From: Nannocystis sp.
GTDB taxonomy: Bacteria; Myxococcota_A; Polyangia; Nannocystales; Nannocystaceae
Length of the DNA stretch: 64,000 bases
Assembly (NCBI GenBank): GCA_016712315.1
Contig: JADJRG010000017.1
Span: forward strand, 372,001 to 436,000
Direction: 5' to 3'
Shown: positions 25,020 through 33,595 of the stretch, piece by piece
How the letters are laid out: every line of letters starts with the position of its first letter
Position numbering within the stretch: position 1 is the first letter of the stretch
Notes under the pieces: generated by a model
Database searches by the model: none
Told to the model about the DNA's origin: nothing
What the model saw: the letters and a program-made list of their open reading frames with translations, nothing else
Position numbers and translations under genes: made by a program

Positions 25020-25748
25020 TCACCCGGCGTCGGCGGTCGGGTCTACGAGAGCTTCGGCCCAGAGGGCGCCGCGGAGCTGGCCGACGTCGTAGCCGGTGGC
25101 GGCGTCGCCGGGGTAACGGGCTTCGAGGTGGGCTTTGACGTCGCGATCGATGTTCTCCTTGGGGCCGTGGCAGCTGAGGCAGGGCGGCTCGATGGCGATC
25201 GGGAGGATGACGCGGGCGACTGGGCCGGCTTCGCTGTCGGTGATCTGCCGGAGAGGGGCGGCGGCGCTGGCTGGGGCGCCGTCGGCGGCGCGGAGCCAGG
25301 CGTCTACCCAAGGGGTAGGGGCGTTGCCGGGGCTCCGCAGGCGGAGCGAGGCGCGGCCGACTTTGAGGCCGAGCTCGTCGGCGATCTCGGCGGTGAGCCG
25401 CTGGGCTTCGTCGGCGCAGACCTCGGTGGCGCCGGCGGGGGTGGTGGTCGCGAGCGCGCCCTGGAGGCGCTCGCGCAGGGTGCCGCCGAGGCGCCGCGCT
25501 GCCCCTTCGGCGCGAACCAGGGCGTCGCGCTCGGCGGCGCTGGCGGGCTCTCGACCGGCGGGCTGCGGGGTCGCGGCGGCGGTAGGTTGCGGGGCGGCGG
25601 CGGCGGTGGGTTGCGGGGCGGCGGCGGCGGTGGGTTGCGGGGCGGCGGCCGGCGCTGGAGGAGGGGGCTCACCGCAGGCGAGGGCGAGGGCGAGGGGGAC
25701 GAGGGTGAAGAGAGGGAGGGGGCGTTGACTCATGGTCGTGGTCGGCAT
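25020..25748 (-). CDS. DUF3365-type single-heme lipoprotein
   Basis: A 242-residue lipoprotein, last gene of the nuclease/LTD run. The ATG at 25748 has AGGA at good spacing; the ATG at 25733 is the alternative. The lipobox is LALAC, followed by a Pro/Ala/Gln-rich linker made of eight-residue repeats. The globular part (about 75-242) has one c-heme motif CLSCHG and the segment KVGRASLRLRSPGNAPTPWV, typical of DUF3365 (Tll0287-like) sensory or electron-transfer domains. Its position 20 bases after the barrel gene suggests a redox role at the same membrane complex, which is inference. Confidence 0.8.
   Translation of the reverse strand: MPTTTMSQRPLPLFTLVPLALALACGEPPPPAPAAAPQPTAAAAPQPTAAAAPQPTAAATPQPAGREPASAAERDALVRAEGAARRLGGTLRERLQGALATTTPAGATEVCADEAQRLTAEIADELGLKVGRASLRLRSPGNAPTPWVDAWLRAADGAPASAAAPLRQITDSEAGPVARVILPIAIEPPCLSCHGPKENIDRDVKAHLEARYPGDAATGYDVGQLRGALWAEALVDPTADAG
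25585..25656 (-). repeat. 24-base tandem repeat encoding an Ala/Pro linker
   Basis: Three nearly identical 24-base units begin at 25585, 25609 and 25633 (each starting GGTTGCGGGGC on the plus strand). They encode eight-residue APQPTAAA repeats in the linker of the heme lipoprotein. Copy number could vary without frameshift. Confidence 0.9.
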
Positions 25749-25768
25749 CGCGCGTCCTGGCGGCCTCG

Positions 25769-28018
25769 TTAGAAGCGGGCCTCGAGCTCGAGGAAGAGGC
25801 GGTTCTCGGGGGAGGGGCGGCGGGTCATGGTGCTCGCGCGCTTGTCGAAGTAGGCGTAGAGGTCGTAGCGGACCTGGACCAAGAATTTGCGGTTCCAGAG
25901 GTAACCGACGCTCAGGTAGGACCAGAGGGAGTGCTCGAGATAGGTGTCGTCGCTGGTGTCCTCGAAGAGGTAGCGGACGCGGGCGCGGATCCGGAGAGGA
26001 TCGATGGGGCGGGTGTTGACGGTGAGCCAGGCCTGAGAGTCTTGGCGGAATCGATCGGGGTAGCGGCTGTCGTCGATCCAGCGGTGCTGGTAGCGAGGGG
26101 TGATGGTGACGCGGCGGTGGGGGATGATCTTGAGGACGATGTTGGCGCGGAGCTGCTCGCCGCGGCAGCGGGGCGGCTCGGCCATCTCGAGGCCAGGCAG
26201 GGGGAGATCCTCAAAATCGTCGTCGCCGTTGGCGAGGGTGGAGGCGGTGGGGTCGCCGCCGAAGCACTGGCCGCGGCCGCTGCTGCCGAGGTCTTTGTCT
26301 TGGTATTGCATCCAGAGGGCGGGGATGAAGCGGCGGCTGACTTGATAGTCGCCGCGGAAGTAATAAATGAGCTGGCGACCGCCGGTGCTGGGGGACTGCC
26401 AGAGGTTGAGGTAGGTGCGGATGTTGGCGCGCTTCTCCAAGAAACGGGTCTGGTAGAGGACGCGGCCGCCGAGCTCGTCGCGGGCGCGGCTACCCTCATA
26501 CACGTCGGGGGAGGAGAGGGGGCGGGCGTAGGGGTTGGCGTAGTCGGTGCTGTAATAGCGGACGATGGTCTCGATCTGGTGGGCGTTCTTGTCGCCCCAG
26601 GTGGCGGCGTGGCGGATGAGGCCGGCGAAGCCGCCGCCGGCGAGCTCCGGGGTGACGCGGTTCATGGAGTCGAAGCTGCGGGTGACCTCGGCGCTGAGGT
26701 CGGACCAGCGGCGACCCCAAGCGCCGTTGACGCCTACCGCGCCGAAGGGGCCGCCGTAGGGGGTTCGGTCCCACTCCTGGAAGTCGAGCTCGGCGCCCTT
26801 GACGAGGGAGGTGACGGTCGACCCATACCCGGTGACGCCGACGTGGGTGCGACGATTGACGAAGTAGCTGACGTTGGAGCCGGCGAGCACCTCGCGGTAC
26901 ATACGCGGCAAGGTGGCGAAGCTGAGCGCGGGCGCCGGGGCGAGCAGGTCGTCTTGGCGCTTGAAGAGAGCAGGAGCGGCGCAGGCGGGGTCGTCGTCGT
27001 TTCGCGGGTCGTCGCAGGTGTCGCGGTTGTAGAGGCGGTATTGATAGATGTCCTTGTCGATCGCCGAGAACCAGCCGTAGGCCTGCATCCAACCGACGGG
27101 CAGATCGAGGCGCTTGAGGCCGAAGGCGGCGCCTTGGAGGGTCTGCTGCCAGCGGAAGTCTGGCGTGATGTAGGTGTTGTTGCCGGCGCAGGGGGAGGCG
27201 TCTAACTCGCCGCTGGACTCGCGGCACTCGCCGGTGAGGTCGACGCGGCGAGGGTAGATGTATTGGTCGCGGTAGATGCCGTTGGGGGTGTAATTGCGGG
27301 TGTTATCAAAGGTGAGGCGCTGGCCGAAGCCGATCCGGTAGGTGCCGGCGAGCACGGTCCATTTGTCGTCGTCCCACTGGGCGAAGAATTTTGGGAGCCT
27401 GGGGGTGGGCCGCCCGACCTCGGCGCTGAGGGCTTCGCGCTGGGGATCCCAGCGGACGTCGCTGGGTTGGAGGCGGTTTAAGACCGCGGCGAAGCCGACG
27501 CGGAGGTGGCGGGCGGCCTCGAGCTGGCCGTCGAGGGCCATGGGCGGGGTGAGGCGATCGGCCTGGGAGAAGGCGCTGCGGTAGCGGACGCGGCCGTGGG
27601 CGGCGCCTCGGCCGCGGCGGGGGTCGGTGACGAGCAGGAAGGCGGCGATCGACTCGAGGGTCTTGACGTCGAGGACGCCGGCGGCGACCAGCACGGCGGG
27701 GTCGGCGATGACGCCGAGCTCCTTGCGTAGGGCGAGGATCGCGTCGACTTGCCCGTAGTTGAGGTTGGGTAAGGTGAAGAGATCTTCGCGGCTGGCGCGG
27801 TTGAGGTCGATGCCGCGGCGCATCAGCTCGACGAGGGTTTCATAAGTCTCGCCGGAGATGTCGCCGGTGTTGTTGAGGTCCTGGAGGTCCTCCTCGTCGT
27901 CGACGTCGATGAAGATCTCATACGGTGCGGCGGCGGCGAGCGAGGGGCAGAGGCCGACCGCGGCGACTACGAGGCGCGCGGCGAAGGTGCGGGCGAGGTC
28001 GGGGCGAGGCGGCGGCAT
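25769..28018 (-). CDS. Outer-membrane barrel with N-terminal helix-hairpin-helix domain
   Basis: A 749-residue exported protein. The signal peptide is cleaved near residue 31 (SLAAAAPYEIF). Residues 66-130 contain ComEA-like helix-hairpin-helix motifs, including IDLNRASREDLFTLPNLNYG followed by VDAILALRKELG; such motifs bind DNA backbone. Residues 140-749 are strand-rich with aromatic girdles (GTYRIGFGQRLTF, MQAYGWFSAIDKDIYQYRLY, RQLIYYFRGDYQVS, VQVRYDLYAYF) and end in Phe (LFLELEARF), the usual signal for outer-membrane barrel insertion. It lies in one minus-strand run after two nuclease and two LTD lipoprotein genes, so a role in extracellular DNA binding or uptake is a reasonable inference. 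Confidence 0.8.
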   Translation of the reverse strand: MPPPRPDLARTFAARLVVAAVGLCPSLAAAAPYEIFIDVDDEEDLQDLNNTGDISGETYETLVELMRRGIDLNRASREDLFTLPNLNYGQVDAILALRKELGVIADPAVLVAAGVLDVKTLESIAAFLLVTDPRRGRGAAHGRVRYRSAFSQADRLTPPMALDGQLEAARHLRVGFAAVLNRLQPSDVRWDPQREALSAEVGRPTPRLPKFFAQWDDDKWTVLAGTYRIGFGQRLTFDNTRNYTPNGIYRDQYIYPRRVDLTGECRESSGELDASPCAGNNTYITPDFRWQQTLQGAAFGLKRLDLPVGWMQAYGWFSAIDKDIYQYRLYNRDTCDDPRNDDDPACAAPALFKRQDDLLAPAPALSFATLPRMYREVLAGSNVSYFVNRRTHVGVTGYGSTVTSLVKGAELDFQEWDRTPYGGPFGAVGVNGAWGRRWSDLSAEVTRSFDSMNRVTPELAGGGFAGLIRHAATWGDKNAHQIETIVRYYSTDYANPYARPLSSPDVYEGSRARDELGGRVLYQTRFLEKRANIRTYLNLWQSPSTGGRQLIYYFRGDYQVSRRFIPALWMQYQDKDLGSSGRGQCFGGDPTASTLANGDDDFEDLPLPGLEMAEPPRCRGEQLRANIVLKIIPHRRVTITPRYQHRWIDDSRYPDRFRQDSQAWLTVNTRPIDPLRIRARVRYLFEDTSDDTYLEHSLWSYLSVGYLWNRKFLVQVRYDLYAYFDKRASTMTRRPSPENRLFLELEARF

Positions 28019-28066
28019 GCTCGGATCGTCTCAGGAGTGCGTGCGGAGGAGGGGCCTGCGGGGTCG

Positions 28067-28585
28067 TCAATGCTGGCAGGTGGCGACGGCGCAGGCGCCC
28101 CAGAGGCCGCGCTCGGCGGCGCGGGCGGCCTCTTCAAGGGCGCGGAATTCATCCGCTCGATCGACGCCGTTGGGCGGGATCACCCAGACGCAGGCGTGGC
28201 CGCCCTCGACGAGGGCGCGGTTGACCTCGCCCTCCGGGGTATGTACATAGGCGAGCAGGCGATCGTAGGAGTCGCGGCAATCCTCGTCGTACGCGAGGGC
28301 GACGCGCTGGCCCTCGACGAGGGCGCGGTTCGCGGCGGCGGACTCTTTGCCATAACAATCGTCCTTGCCGCCGACGCTCTCGGGGGTGTCGATGAGCAGG
28401 TAGCGGACGCGCTCGACGCTGCCGTCGTCCAGCTCGATGTCGATGGTGTCGCCGTCGATGACGCGGGTGACCTCCGCCTGGCTGGGGCCGCACTCGCTGG
28501 GTTCGACCTCAGGCAGGCGGGCCTCGCAGGCGAGGGCGAGGGCGAGGGGCGCGAAGGCGCGCAGGGCGCGGGGGCTCAGTTGCAT
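28067..28585 (-). CDS. Thermonuclease-family lipoprotein
   Basis: A 172-residue staphylococcal-nuclease-fold lipoprotein. The ATG at 28585 gives a leader with lipobox LALAC (Cys20), so the enzyme should sit on the membrane surface. Conserved residues are visible: VIDGDTI (D45, calcium ligand), RYLLIDTPE (R61, D66, E69) and YDRLLAYV (R109), matching D21, R35, D40, E43 and R87 of the family. It should cleave DNA and RNA in a calcium-dependent way outside the cytoplasm. The start overlaps the preceding five-LTD gene by 10 bases. Confidence 0.9.
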   Translation of the reverse strand: MQLSPRALRAFAPLALALACEARLPEVEPSECGPSQAEVTRVIDGDTIDIELDDGSVERVRYLLIDTPESVGGKDDCYGKESAAANRALVEGQRVALAYDEDCRDSYDRLLAYVHTPEGEVNRALVEGGHACVWVIPPNGVDRADEFRALEEAARAAERGLWGACAVATCQH

Positions 28586-31428
28586 GACAAGTTCTCGGCC
28601 TTGGGGGTGCCGAAGTCGCCGTCGCCGTAGGTCTGGGCGGCGACGCACCAGGGGATCGCGTCGGCGTCGTCGTTGAGGGCGGCGTCGGTGGAGAGGGGGT
28701 CGAGGGCGCGGCTCTTGCCGGCGGTCTGGGCCTTTGTATAGACGGTGGTGTCGATCACGAGGTCGCCGAGGCCGAGGGTGATCGCGCCGGAGGTGTTGGT
28801 GAGGCTGAGGGCGAGGCCGTAGTCGACGGGGGGCAGGCCGCCGTTGAGCAGCGGGTCGGGGTTCTTTGCGAAGAGCAGGTAGGCGCCGGCGCTGGCCTCG
28901 AGGCAGGTGGGCGAGCTGAGCGGAGCGGCGCTGGCGAGGCCAGGCTGGTCTTTGGCGATCCGCAGGCCGTTGAGGTCGAGGTCTTTCTTTACGTAGACCT
29001 CGATCCACTCGCCGGCGGCGTCGGCGACGAGCTTGGGGTCGGCGAGGAACTCGGTGATGACGAGGTCGCCGACGCCAGGCGGGACGGGGGGGCGTTTGAC
29101 GTCATCGTCGGGGTCGGTGCAGAGGTTGGGGTCCGGCATGACGCCGCAGGCGGGGTTCTGTTGGCCGGGTGTGCCGAGGTCGCCGAGGCCGTAGGGGTCG
29201 GCGGCGTCGCACCAGTCGATGTCGTTGGGGTCGAGGCTGGCGGCGATCCCGGGCTTGCTGGTGGCGTAGCTGACTTGATCGAGGATCTCGTCGGCGAAGC
29301 CGGCGAAGAGGTTGCCGCCAGAGTTGACGAGGCTGAAGCCGACGAGGTGATCGACCTGGGGCAGGCCGCCGTTGAGCGCGGGATCGTCGGAGCGGGCGAA
29401 GACGAGGTGGTCGCCGGCTTCGACATGTAAACAGGTGGGCGAGGTGAGGGTGGCGTCGACCTTGGGGGGCGTGCGGCCGAGCTGGAGGCCGTTGAGGTCG
29501 AAGGGTTGGTTGACGCGCAGCTCGAACCACTCGGCGCTGGCGTCGGGGGCGGCCTTGGGATCCGGCATGTACTCGGTGATGGTGACGGCGCCGGGGGTCG
29601 GCGCGACGGGCTCGCGCATCTGGCCGTTGTCGTCGCAGAGGCCGTCGCCGCCGCCGCCGAGATCACAGGTGCCGTTGGCGGCGCCGGGGGTGCCGCGGTC
29701 GCCGAGGCCGTAGGTCTCGTTGTCGCTGGCGACGCACCAATTGGCGAGCTCGTCGTTGGCGAGGATGTTCTGTTGGCCAGGGTCGAGGCGCCAGCTCTTA
29801 CCCGGCTTGGCGGCGGCGTAGGGGGCCTGATCGAGCAAGGGGCCGGGGGTCGTGAGGTCGGCGCCGGGCAGGCTGATCCAGACGAGGCCGGCGCTGTTGC
29901 TGAGGGAGAAGCCGAGCTGGGACGCCTCTTTGGGGAGGCCGCCGTTGAGCGCGGGGTCGAGGTCGCGGGCGAGCAGGAGGTGGGTGCCGGCGGCGACGGG
30001 CAAGCAGGCGGGATCGTCGGCGCCGAAGACCTGCGCGACCACGCCTTCGGCCTTGCCGAGCATGAGGCGGTTGAGGTCGATGTCGGCGCCGATGTAGAGC
30101 TCGAGCCACTCGGCGTCGTCGTCTGGCGCGGCGGCGGGATCGGCCATGATCTCGTTGATCACGACCTCGCCGACCTCGGGGGCGTGGATCTCGCGCCAGA
30201 CGCCGCCCTCGAGGCACTCGTCCTCGGGCGGTGGTTTGGGGCAGCTCGGGTTGACGGCGCGCGGGGTGCCGAGGTCGCCGAGGCCGTAGGGCGACTGGGC
30301 GGGGCAGAAGGCGGCGGGATCGTCGTTGGCTTCGGCGGCGGCGAGCTCTGGGTCGAGGCTGGAGGCGGCGCCGTCGGCGGTGGTGGGGTAGGTGACGGCG
30401 TCGATGAGATCGCCGGCGGCGTTGGCGACGAAGAAGCCAGAGGCGGTGTTGTTGAGGGAGAAGGTGAGCTTGACGTCGACGTCGGGCAGGCCGCCGTTGA
30501 TCGCGGGATCCAGCTCGCGGGCGAGGAGGGCGAATTCGCCCGCGGCGACGGCGACGCAGGCGGGGTTCTTCGCCGGGTCGATGGTCTGAAGGACAGATCC
30601 GGGCTCCTTGCCGAGGCCGAGGCCGTTGAGGTCGACGTCGGCGAGGGCGAGCAGCTCGACCCACTCGCCCTTGGTGTCGTCGACGGCCTTGGAGTTGGCG
30701 TGGAATTCGTTGATGACGAGCTCGCCGGGGCGAGGCGCGCGGATCGGGCGCAGCTGGTCGCCGTCGTAGCACTGGCCGTCGGGCGGGGGCGGCAAGGGAC
30801 AGGCGGGGTTGGCGGCGCGGGGGCTGCCGTAGTCGGTCGCGCTGTACAGCTCAGGGGCGTCGCACCACTGGGTCTGATCGTCGTTCTGGGCGGCGCTCGG
30901 TTCGAGCGCGCCGGTGAAGGAGCGGGTGTATTTTTGTTTGCTGTCCTGGAAGAGGACCTGGTCGACGATGGTCTTGCCGCACAAGACCTGGACGCGGCCG
31001 GAGCTGTTGTTCAGCGCGCCGAGATCGGCGCCGTAGCCGTAGTCGACGTGGGCGGGGGCGGCCCCTTGGAGCACGTCGCCGAGGGTGAAGTACTGGCCCG
31101 GCTGGAGCTCGGCGTCGACGGCGATGGTGTGGACCTTCTGGCCGGTGCCGTCGGCCTTGGCGAAGGTGAGCACGACGTCGCGCAGGTTCACGGTGTCGCC
31201 GCTGGCGTTGTAGATCTCGAACCACTCGCGGCCGGCGTCGGCGCCGTCAGGGTCGGCCATGATCTCGGTGATCACGAGAGCGCCAGCGTCGAGCTGGGCG
31301 ACGCAGGTGGGCTCTTCGCCCGCGGTGGCGGAGGTGTCGCCGTCGTCGCCGGCGCAGGCGGCCCCGGCGAGGGCGAGCAGGGCGAGCAAGGAGAGCGGAC
31401 GGCGGGGATGAGGCGGGCGGCGCTGCAT
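28576..31428 (-). CDS. Lipoprotein with five lamin-tail (LTD) domains
   Basis: A 950-residue lipoprotein (lipobox AGAAC, Cys25). After a short linker come five tandem Ig-like LTD domains of about 170 residues, each opening with a variant of GELVINEFHANSKA or VVINEIMADP followed by EWLELY and a DLNGL strand, and most closing with YGLGDLGTP plus a Cys pair. LTDs in bacteria occur in surface proteins, often with nucleases or other hydrolases. Domain 1 differs (AGREWFEIYNASGDTVNLRD), and domains 2-5 share LDPALNGGLP. The ATG at 31428 gives the signal peptide; the open frame beyond it to 31977 is the antisense shadow of the neighbouring gene. It lies between two nuclease genes and overlaps one. 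Confidence 0.9.
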   Translation of the reverse strand: MQRRPPHPRRPLSLLALLALAGAACAGDDGDTSATAGEEPTCVAQLDAGALVITEIMADPDGADAGREWFEIYNASGDTVNLRDVVLTFAKADGTGQKVHTIAVDAELQPGQYFTLGDVLQGAAPAHVDYGYGADLGALNNSSGRVQVLCGKTIVDQVLFQDSKQKYTRSFTGALEPSAAQNDDQTQWCDAPELYSATDYGSPRAANPACPLPPPPDGQCYDGDQLRPIRAPRPGELVINEFHANSKAVDDTKGEWVELLALADVDLNGLGLGKEPGSVLQTIDPAKNPACVAVAAGEFALLARELDPAINGGLPDVDVKLTFSLNNTASGFFVANAAGDLIDAVTYPTTADGAASSLDPELAAAEANDDPAAFCPAQSPYGLGDLGTPRAVNPSCPKPPPEDECLEGGVWREIHAPEVGEVVINEIMADPAAAPDDDAEWLELYIGADIDLNRLMLGKAEGVVAQVFGADDPACLPVAAGTHLLLARDLDPALNGGLPKEASQLGFSLSNSAGLVWISLPGADLTTPGPLLDQAPYAAAKPGKSWRLDPGQQNILANDELANWCVASDNETYGLGDRGTPGAANGTCDLGGGGDGLCDDNGQMREPVAPTPGAVTITEYMPDPKAAPDASAEWFELRVNQPFDLNGLQLGRTPPKVDATLTSPTCLHVEAGDHLVFARSDDPALNGGLPQVDHLVGFSLVNSGGNLFAGFADEILDQVSYATSKPGIAASLDPNDIDWCDAADPYGLGDLGTPGQQNPACGVMPDPNLCTDPDDDVKRPPVPPGVGDLVITEFLADPKLVADAAGEWIEVYVKKDLDLNGLRIAKDQPGLASAAPLSSPTCLEASAGAYLLFAKNPDPLLNGGLPPVDYGLALSLTNTSGAITLGLGDLVIDTTVYTKAQTAGKSRALDPLSTDAALNDDADAIPWCVAAQTYGDGDFGTPKAENLSCN

Positions 31429-31474
31429 GGTCTTGGGTCCTTCTTCTCGTCGCGAGGCGCGGAGCGGTGGCAGG

Positions 31475-32686
31475 TCAGAGCAGTGGGGCAGGAGAGGGCA
31501 GGGGTTCAGGCGATGGCGCGGGCTCGGGGGCTTCGGTGAGATCGGGCGCGGGTTCGGGGGCGGACGGCGCAGGCTGCTCGGGGGGCGCGTCGACGGTGAG
31601 GCCGATCGGCGCGTAGCCGGGCTTGTGGGTGGGCGTGAGCGTGACTTGGCCGGCGAGCTCGACCTGGATCTGCAGCTCGTCGCGCTTCTTGTACTTGTTG
31701 TGCCAGCTCGAGACGACGCCGCGCACCTTGATAAATTCGCCGCGGGCGTTGGGGATCCCGGTGGCCTCGAAGACGTCCTTGTCGAAGAAGATGACGGCGA
31801 AGTCCTCGCCTTGGCGGCGGGCGAGCATGACCTTGGTCGGGCCGGTGGTGTTTTGGCGGATCTCGGCGACGGCGCCGAAGAGCACGACCTCGCGGCCGAG
31901 CAAAGCCTGGAGGCGCTGCGGGGCGTCGTAGTGGGTGAGGGTGATGTGGTCGTCCCTGCCCTCCGACTCGCGCTCAAACGCCTGCACGGCCTCGGCGCGG
32001 TAGGTCCACCAGCGCAGGCGCGCGTCGTAGTCGCGGTAGTGCATCTTGCTGGGGTCCCAGATCCCGCGGCCGGCGGCGCGGGCCTCGTCCTGGGCGTCGA
32101 TCAGCTCTTGGTGGAAGCGGCGGGAGTAGCCGTACTTCATGAAGTAGGGGCTCATACCAGCGCGCACGCACTCGACGTTGTAGTTGAGGCGCTTTCCGTC
32201 CTTCTCGACGAAGACGTAGGTGAGGAAGCGGCCGAAGCGGTCGCGCACCTCTTTGGGGTGGTCGCGCTCGAGCTGGACGTAGCGGACGCCCTTAAAGAAC
32301 GCCTTGGCGAAGGTCTTGGCGTCCTCACCGAGGGGGGTGGGGATCTTGACGGGCGAGCGGGTCTTGGCCTGGGCCTTGACGAGGTAGCTCTCCCAGCCGT
32401 TCTCAAAGGCGCGGCGATCTCGCTCGGTCTTGAAGGTCTCCTCGGTGTCGAGGCCGATGAGGCGGTGGCTCTGGTCGAGGCCGTCGACGCGGATGGTGTC
32501 GCCGTCGATGACCTTGGTGAGCGGGAATTCGCCGAGGACGAGGGCGCTGCGGTCGAGATCGGCGAGGCCTTGGGTGACGCGCTCGCGGTCGTAGCGGCGA
32601 CCGTCGCGCGAGGGCTGGGCGCAGGCGCTCAGGCCGGTGGCGGCGAGCAGGCTGAGGCTGAGGAGGAGTCGACGGCTCAAGGACAT
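31475..32686 (-). CDS. Thermonuclease-family lipoprotein with C-terminal OB-like domain
   Basis: A 403-residue lipoprotein (ATG 32686; lipobox near GLSAC, Cys22). The nuclease domain (about 50-215) shows TKVIDGDTIRV, HRLIGLDTEE and DRFGRFLTYVF with the conserved Asp, Arg, Glu and Arg. A basic/aromatic segment (YRDYDARLRWWTYRAEAVQA) leads to a second domain (about 250-345) of strands such as GREVVLFGAVAEIRQNTTG and GEFIKVRGVVSSWHNKYKKR, resembling an OB fold that may bind nucleic acid. The end is Pro/Glu-rich. The start overlaps the stop of the upstream LTD gene by 10 bases. The DTEE sequence where the shorter nuclease has DTPE is a small departure. Confidence 0.85.
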   Translation of the reverse strand: MSLSRRLLLSLSLLAATGLSACAQPSRDGRRYDRERVTQGLADLDRSALVLGEFPLTKVIDGDTIRVDGLDQSHRLIGLDTEETFKTERDRRAFENGWESYLVKAQAKTRSPVKIPTPLGEDAKTFAKAFFKGVRYVQLERDHPKEVRDRFGRFLTYVFVEKDGKRLNYNVECVRAGMSPYFMKYGYSRRFHQELIDAQDEARAAGRGIWDPSKMHYRDYDARLRWWTYRAEAVQAFERESEGRDDHITLTHYDAPQRLQALLGREVVLFGAVAEIRQNTTGPTKVMLARRQGEDFAVIFFDKDVFEATGIPNARGEFIKVRGVVSSWHNKYKKRDELQIQVELAGQVTLTPTHKPGYAPIGLTVDAPPEQPAPSAPEPAPDLTEAPEPAPSPEPLPSPAPLL

Positions 32687-33297
32687 GGGCGGTTGGCCTC
32701 TCCGGGGGTGCCGCGGATCCCTAGCTCGGTGACTGGCTCGCCGGGGGCTGGCGGGGCGTCGTCGGTGCACCAGGCGCCGCCGTCGGGGTCGTCGTTGCGG
32801 GCGGCGTCGGGGGGCTGGGCGCCGTCGAGGCTGTAGGTGCCGAGGGCGGGCAGGGCGCGGTAGAAGAGGCCGTCGACGAGCTCGCCGCAGGTGTAAAGAT
32901 CGATGAAGGCGGCGGCGTAGAGGTCGCCGGGCAGGTCGCCGCTGTAGCTGTAGTCGACGTGCGCCTTGCCCTCGGCGGTGAGGCCGCCGAGGACGACGTA
33001 TTCGCCTGGCTCTACGGTCAGGTCAGGATCGCGGACCATGAAGCGGTAGTCGCCGGCGCCGGTGAGGCGGCGCAGCTCGATGACGACGCCGCCGAGCTCG
33101 ATGGGGCGATCGGCGGCGTTGTAGAGCTCGACCCACTGGCCGTAGCTGTCGGCGCCGCTCTGCTTGCCGCGCAGCTCGGTGATCACGAGGTCGCCAGGGA
33201 GCAGGTCGGGGCAGACTCGATCGACGGGCTCGCGCGCGCAGGCGAGGAGGGCGAGCGCGGGGGCGAGGAGGGCGAGGCTGATGGTGAGGCGCTTCAC
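32677..33297 (-). CDS. Single-LTD lipoprotein, first gene of the nuclease/LTD run
   Basis: A 206-residue lipoprotein. The GTG at 33297 gives a basic start, hydrophobic core and lipobox LLAC (Cys20); the frame continues upstream but without protein character. One lamin-tail domain follows (about 30-175): GDLVITELRGKQSG, QWVELYNAADRPIELGGVVI, GEYVVLGG. The C-terminus ELGIRGTPGEANRPCP matches the closing motif of the five-LTD protein. It begins a run of six same-strand genes down to 25020, with overlaps or gaps below 50 bases. Confidence 0.85.
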   Translation of the reverse strand: MKRLTISLALLAPALALLACAREPVDRVCPDLLPGDLVITELRGKQSGADSYGQWVELYNAADRPIELGGVVIELRRLTGAGDYRFMVRDPDLTVEPGEYVVLGGLTAEGKAHVDYSYSGDLPGDLYAAAFIDLYTCGELVDGLFYRALPALGTYSLDGAQPPDAARNDDPDGGAWCTDDAPPAPGEPVTELGIRGTPGEANRPCP

Positions 33298-33442
33298 GCG
33301 GCGAACGAGCCGAGTATACAGAGATGGTCGCCGGCGATTTTTTGCGATCGCGAGGCGCCGCGTGGCGGTCGAGCTCCGCGTCGGGCCCTCGTTTGGCGGC
33401 GGAGCGGCTGTGAAGGAGGGCCTGTAAGCGCACGCGATCACT

Positions 33443-33461
33443 GCGGATCACGGCGATCCGC
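33443..33461. promoter_or_regulatory. Short palindrome in the promoter region of the nuclease/LTD run
   Basis: GCGGATC (33443-33449) and GATCCGC (33455-33461) are perfect arms with a five-base spacer, about 145 bases upstream of the GTG at 33297. It may be an operator. The surrounding 298-base gap (33298-33595) otherwise holds the DnaA-box-like site at 33567 and no other clear feature. Confidence 0.3.
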
Positions 33462-33566
33462 GGGGGCGAGGGCCGATGAAGACCCGGTCGCGGCTGACTC
33501 CAGTTGCGTCGGGGTCGTCGGTCGTTGGTCACACAAAAGTTACACGTCGCGGCGGGGGATCGCGGC

Positions 33567-33575
33567 TGTGGATAA
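33567..33575. promoter_or_regulatory. Perfect DnaA-box 9-mer
   Basis: TGTGGATAA is the exact reverse complement of the consensus DnaA box TTATCCACA. It lies just after the stop of the thymidine kinase gene and in the upstream region of the nuclease/LTD run. Only one copy was found, so it is not an origin; a DnaA-regulated promoter or a chance match are the alternatives. Confidence 0.4.
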
Positions 33576-33595
33576 CTCTTGGTCGCTATTGGGGA

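Noticed and set aside
29506..31539. A 677-codon plus-strand frame opposite the five-LTD gene
   Set aside because: It mirrors the LTD repeats in antisense and has repetitive Gly/Val/Ala composition without protein features.
33298..33595. Replication origin
   Set aside because: A single DnaA box with no cluster, no AT-rich unwinding region and no dnaA/dnaN genes.
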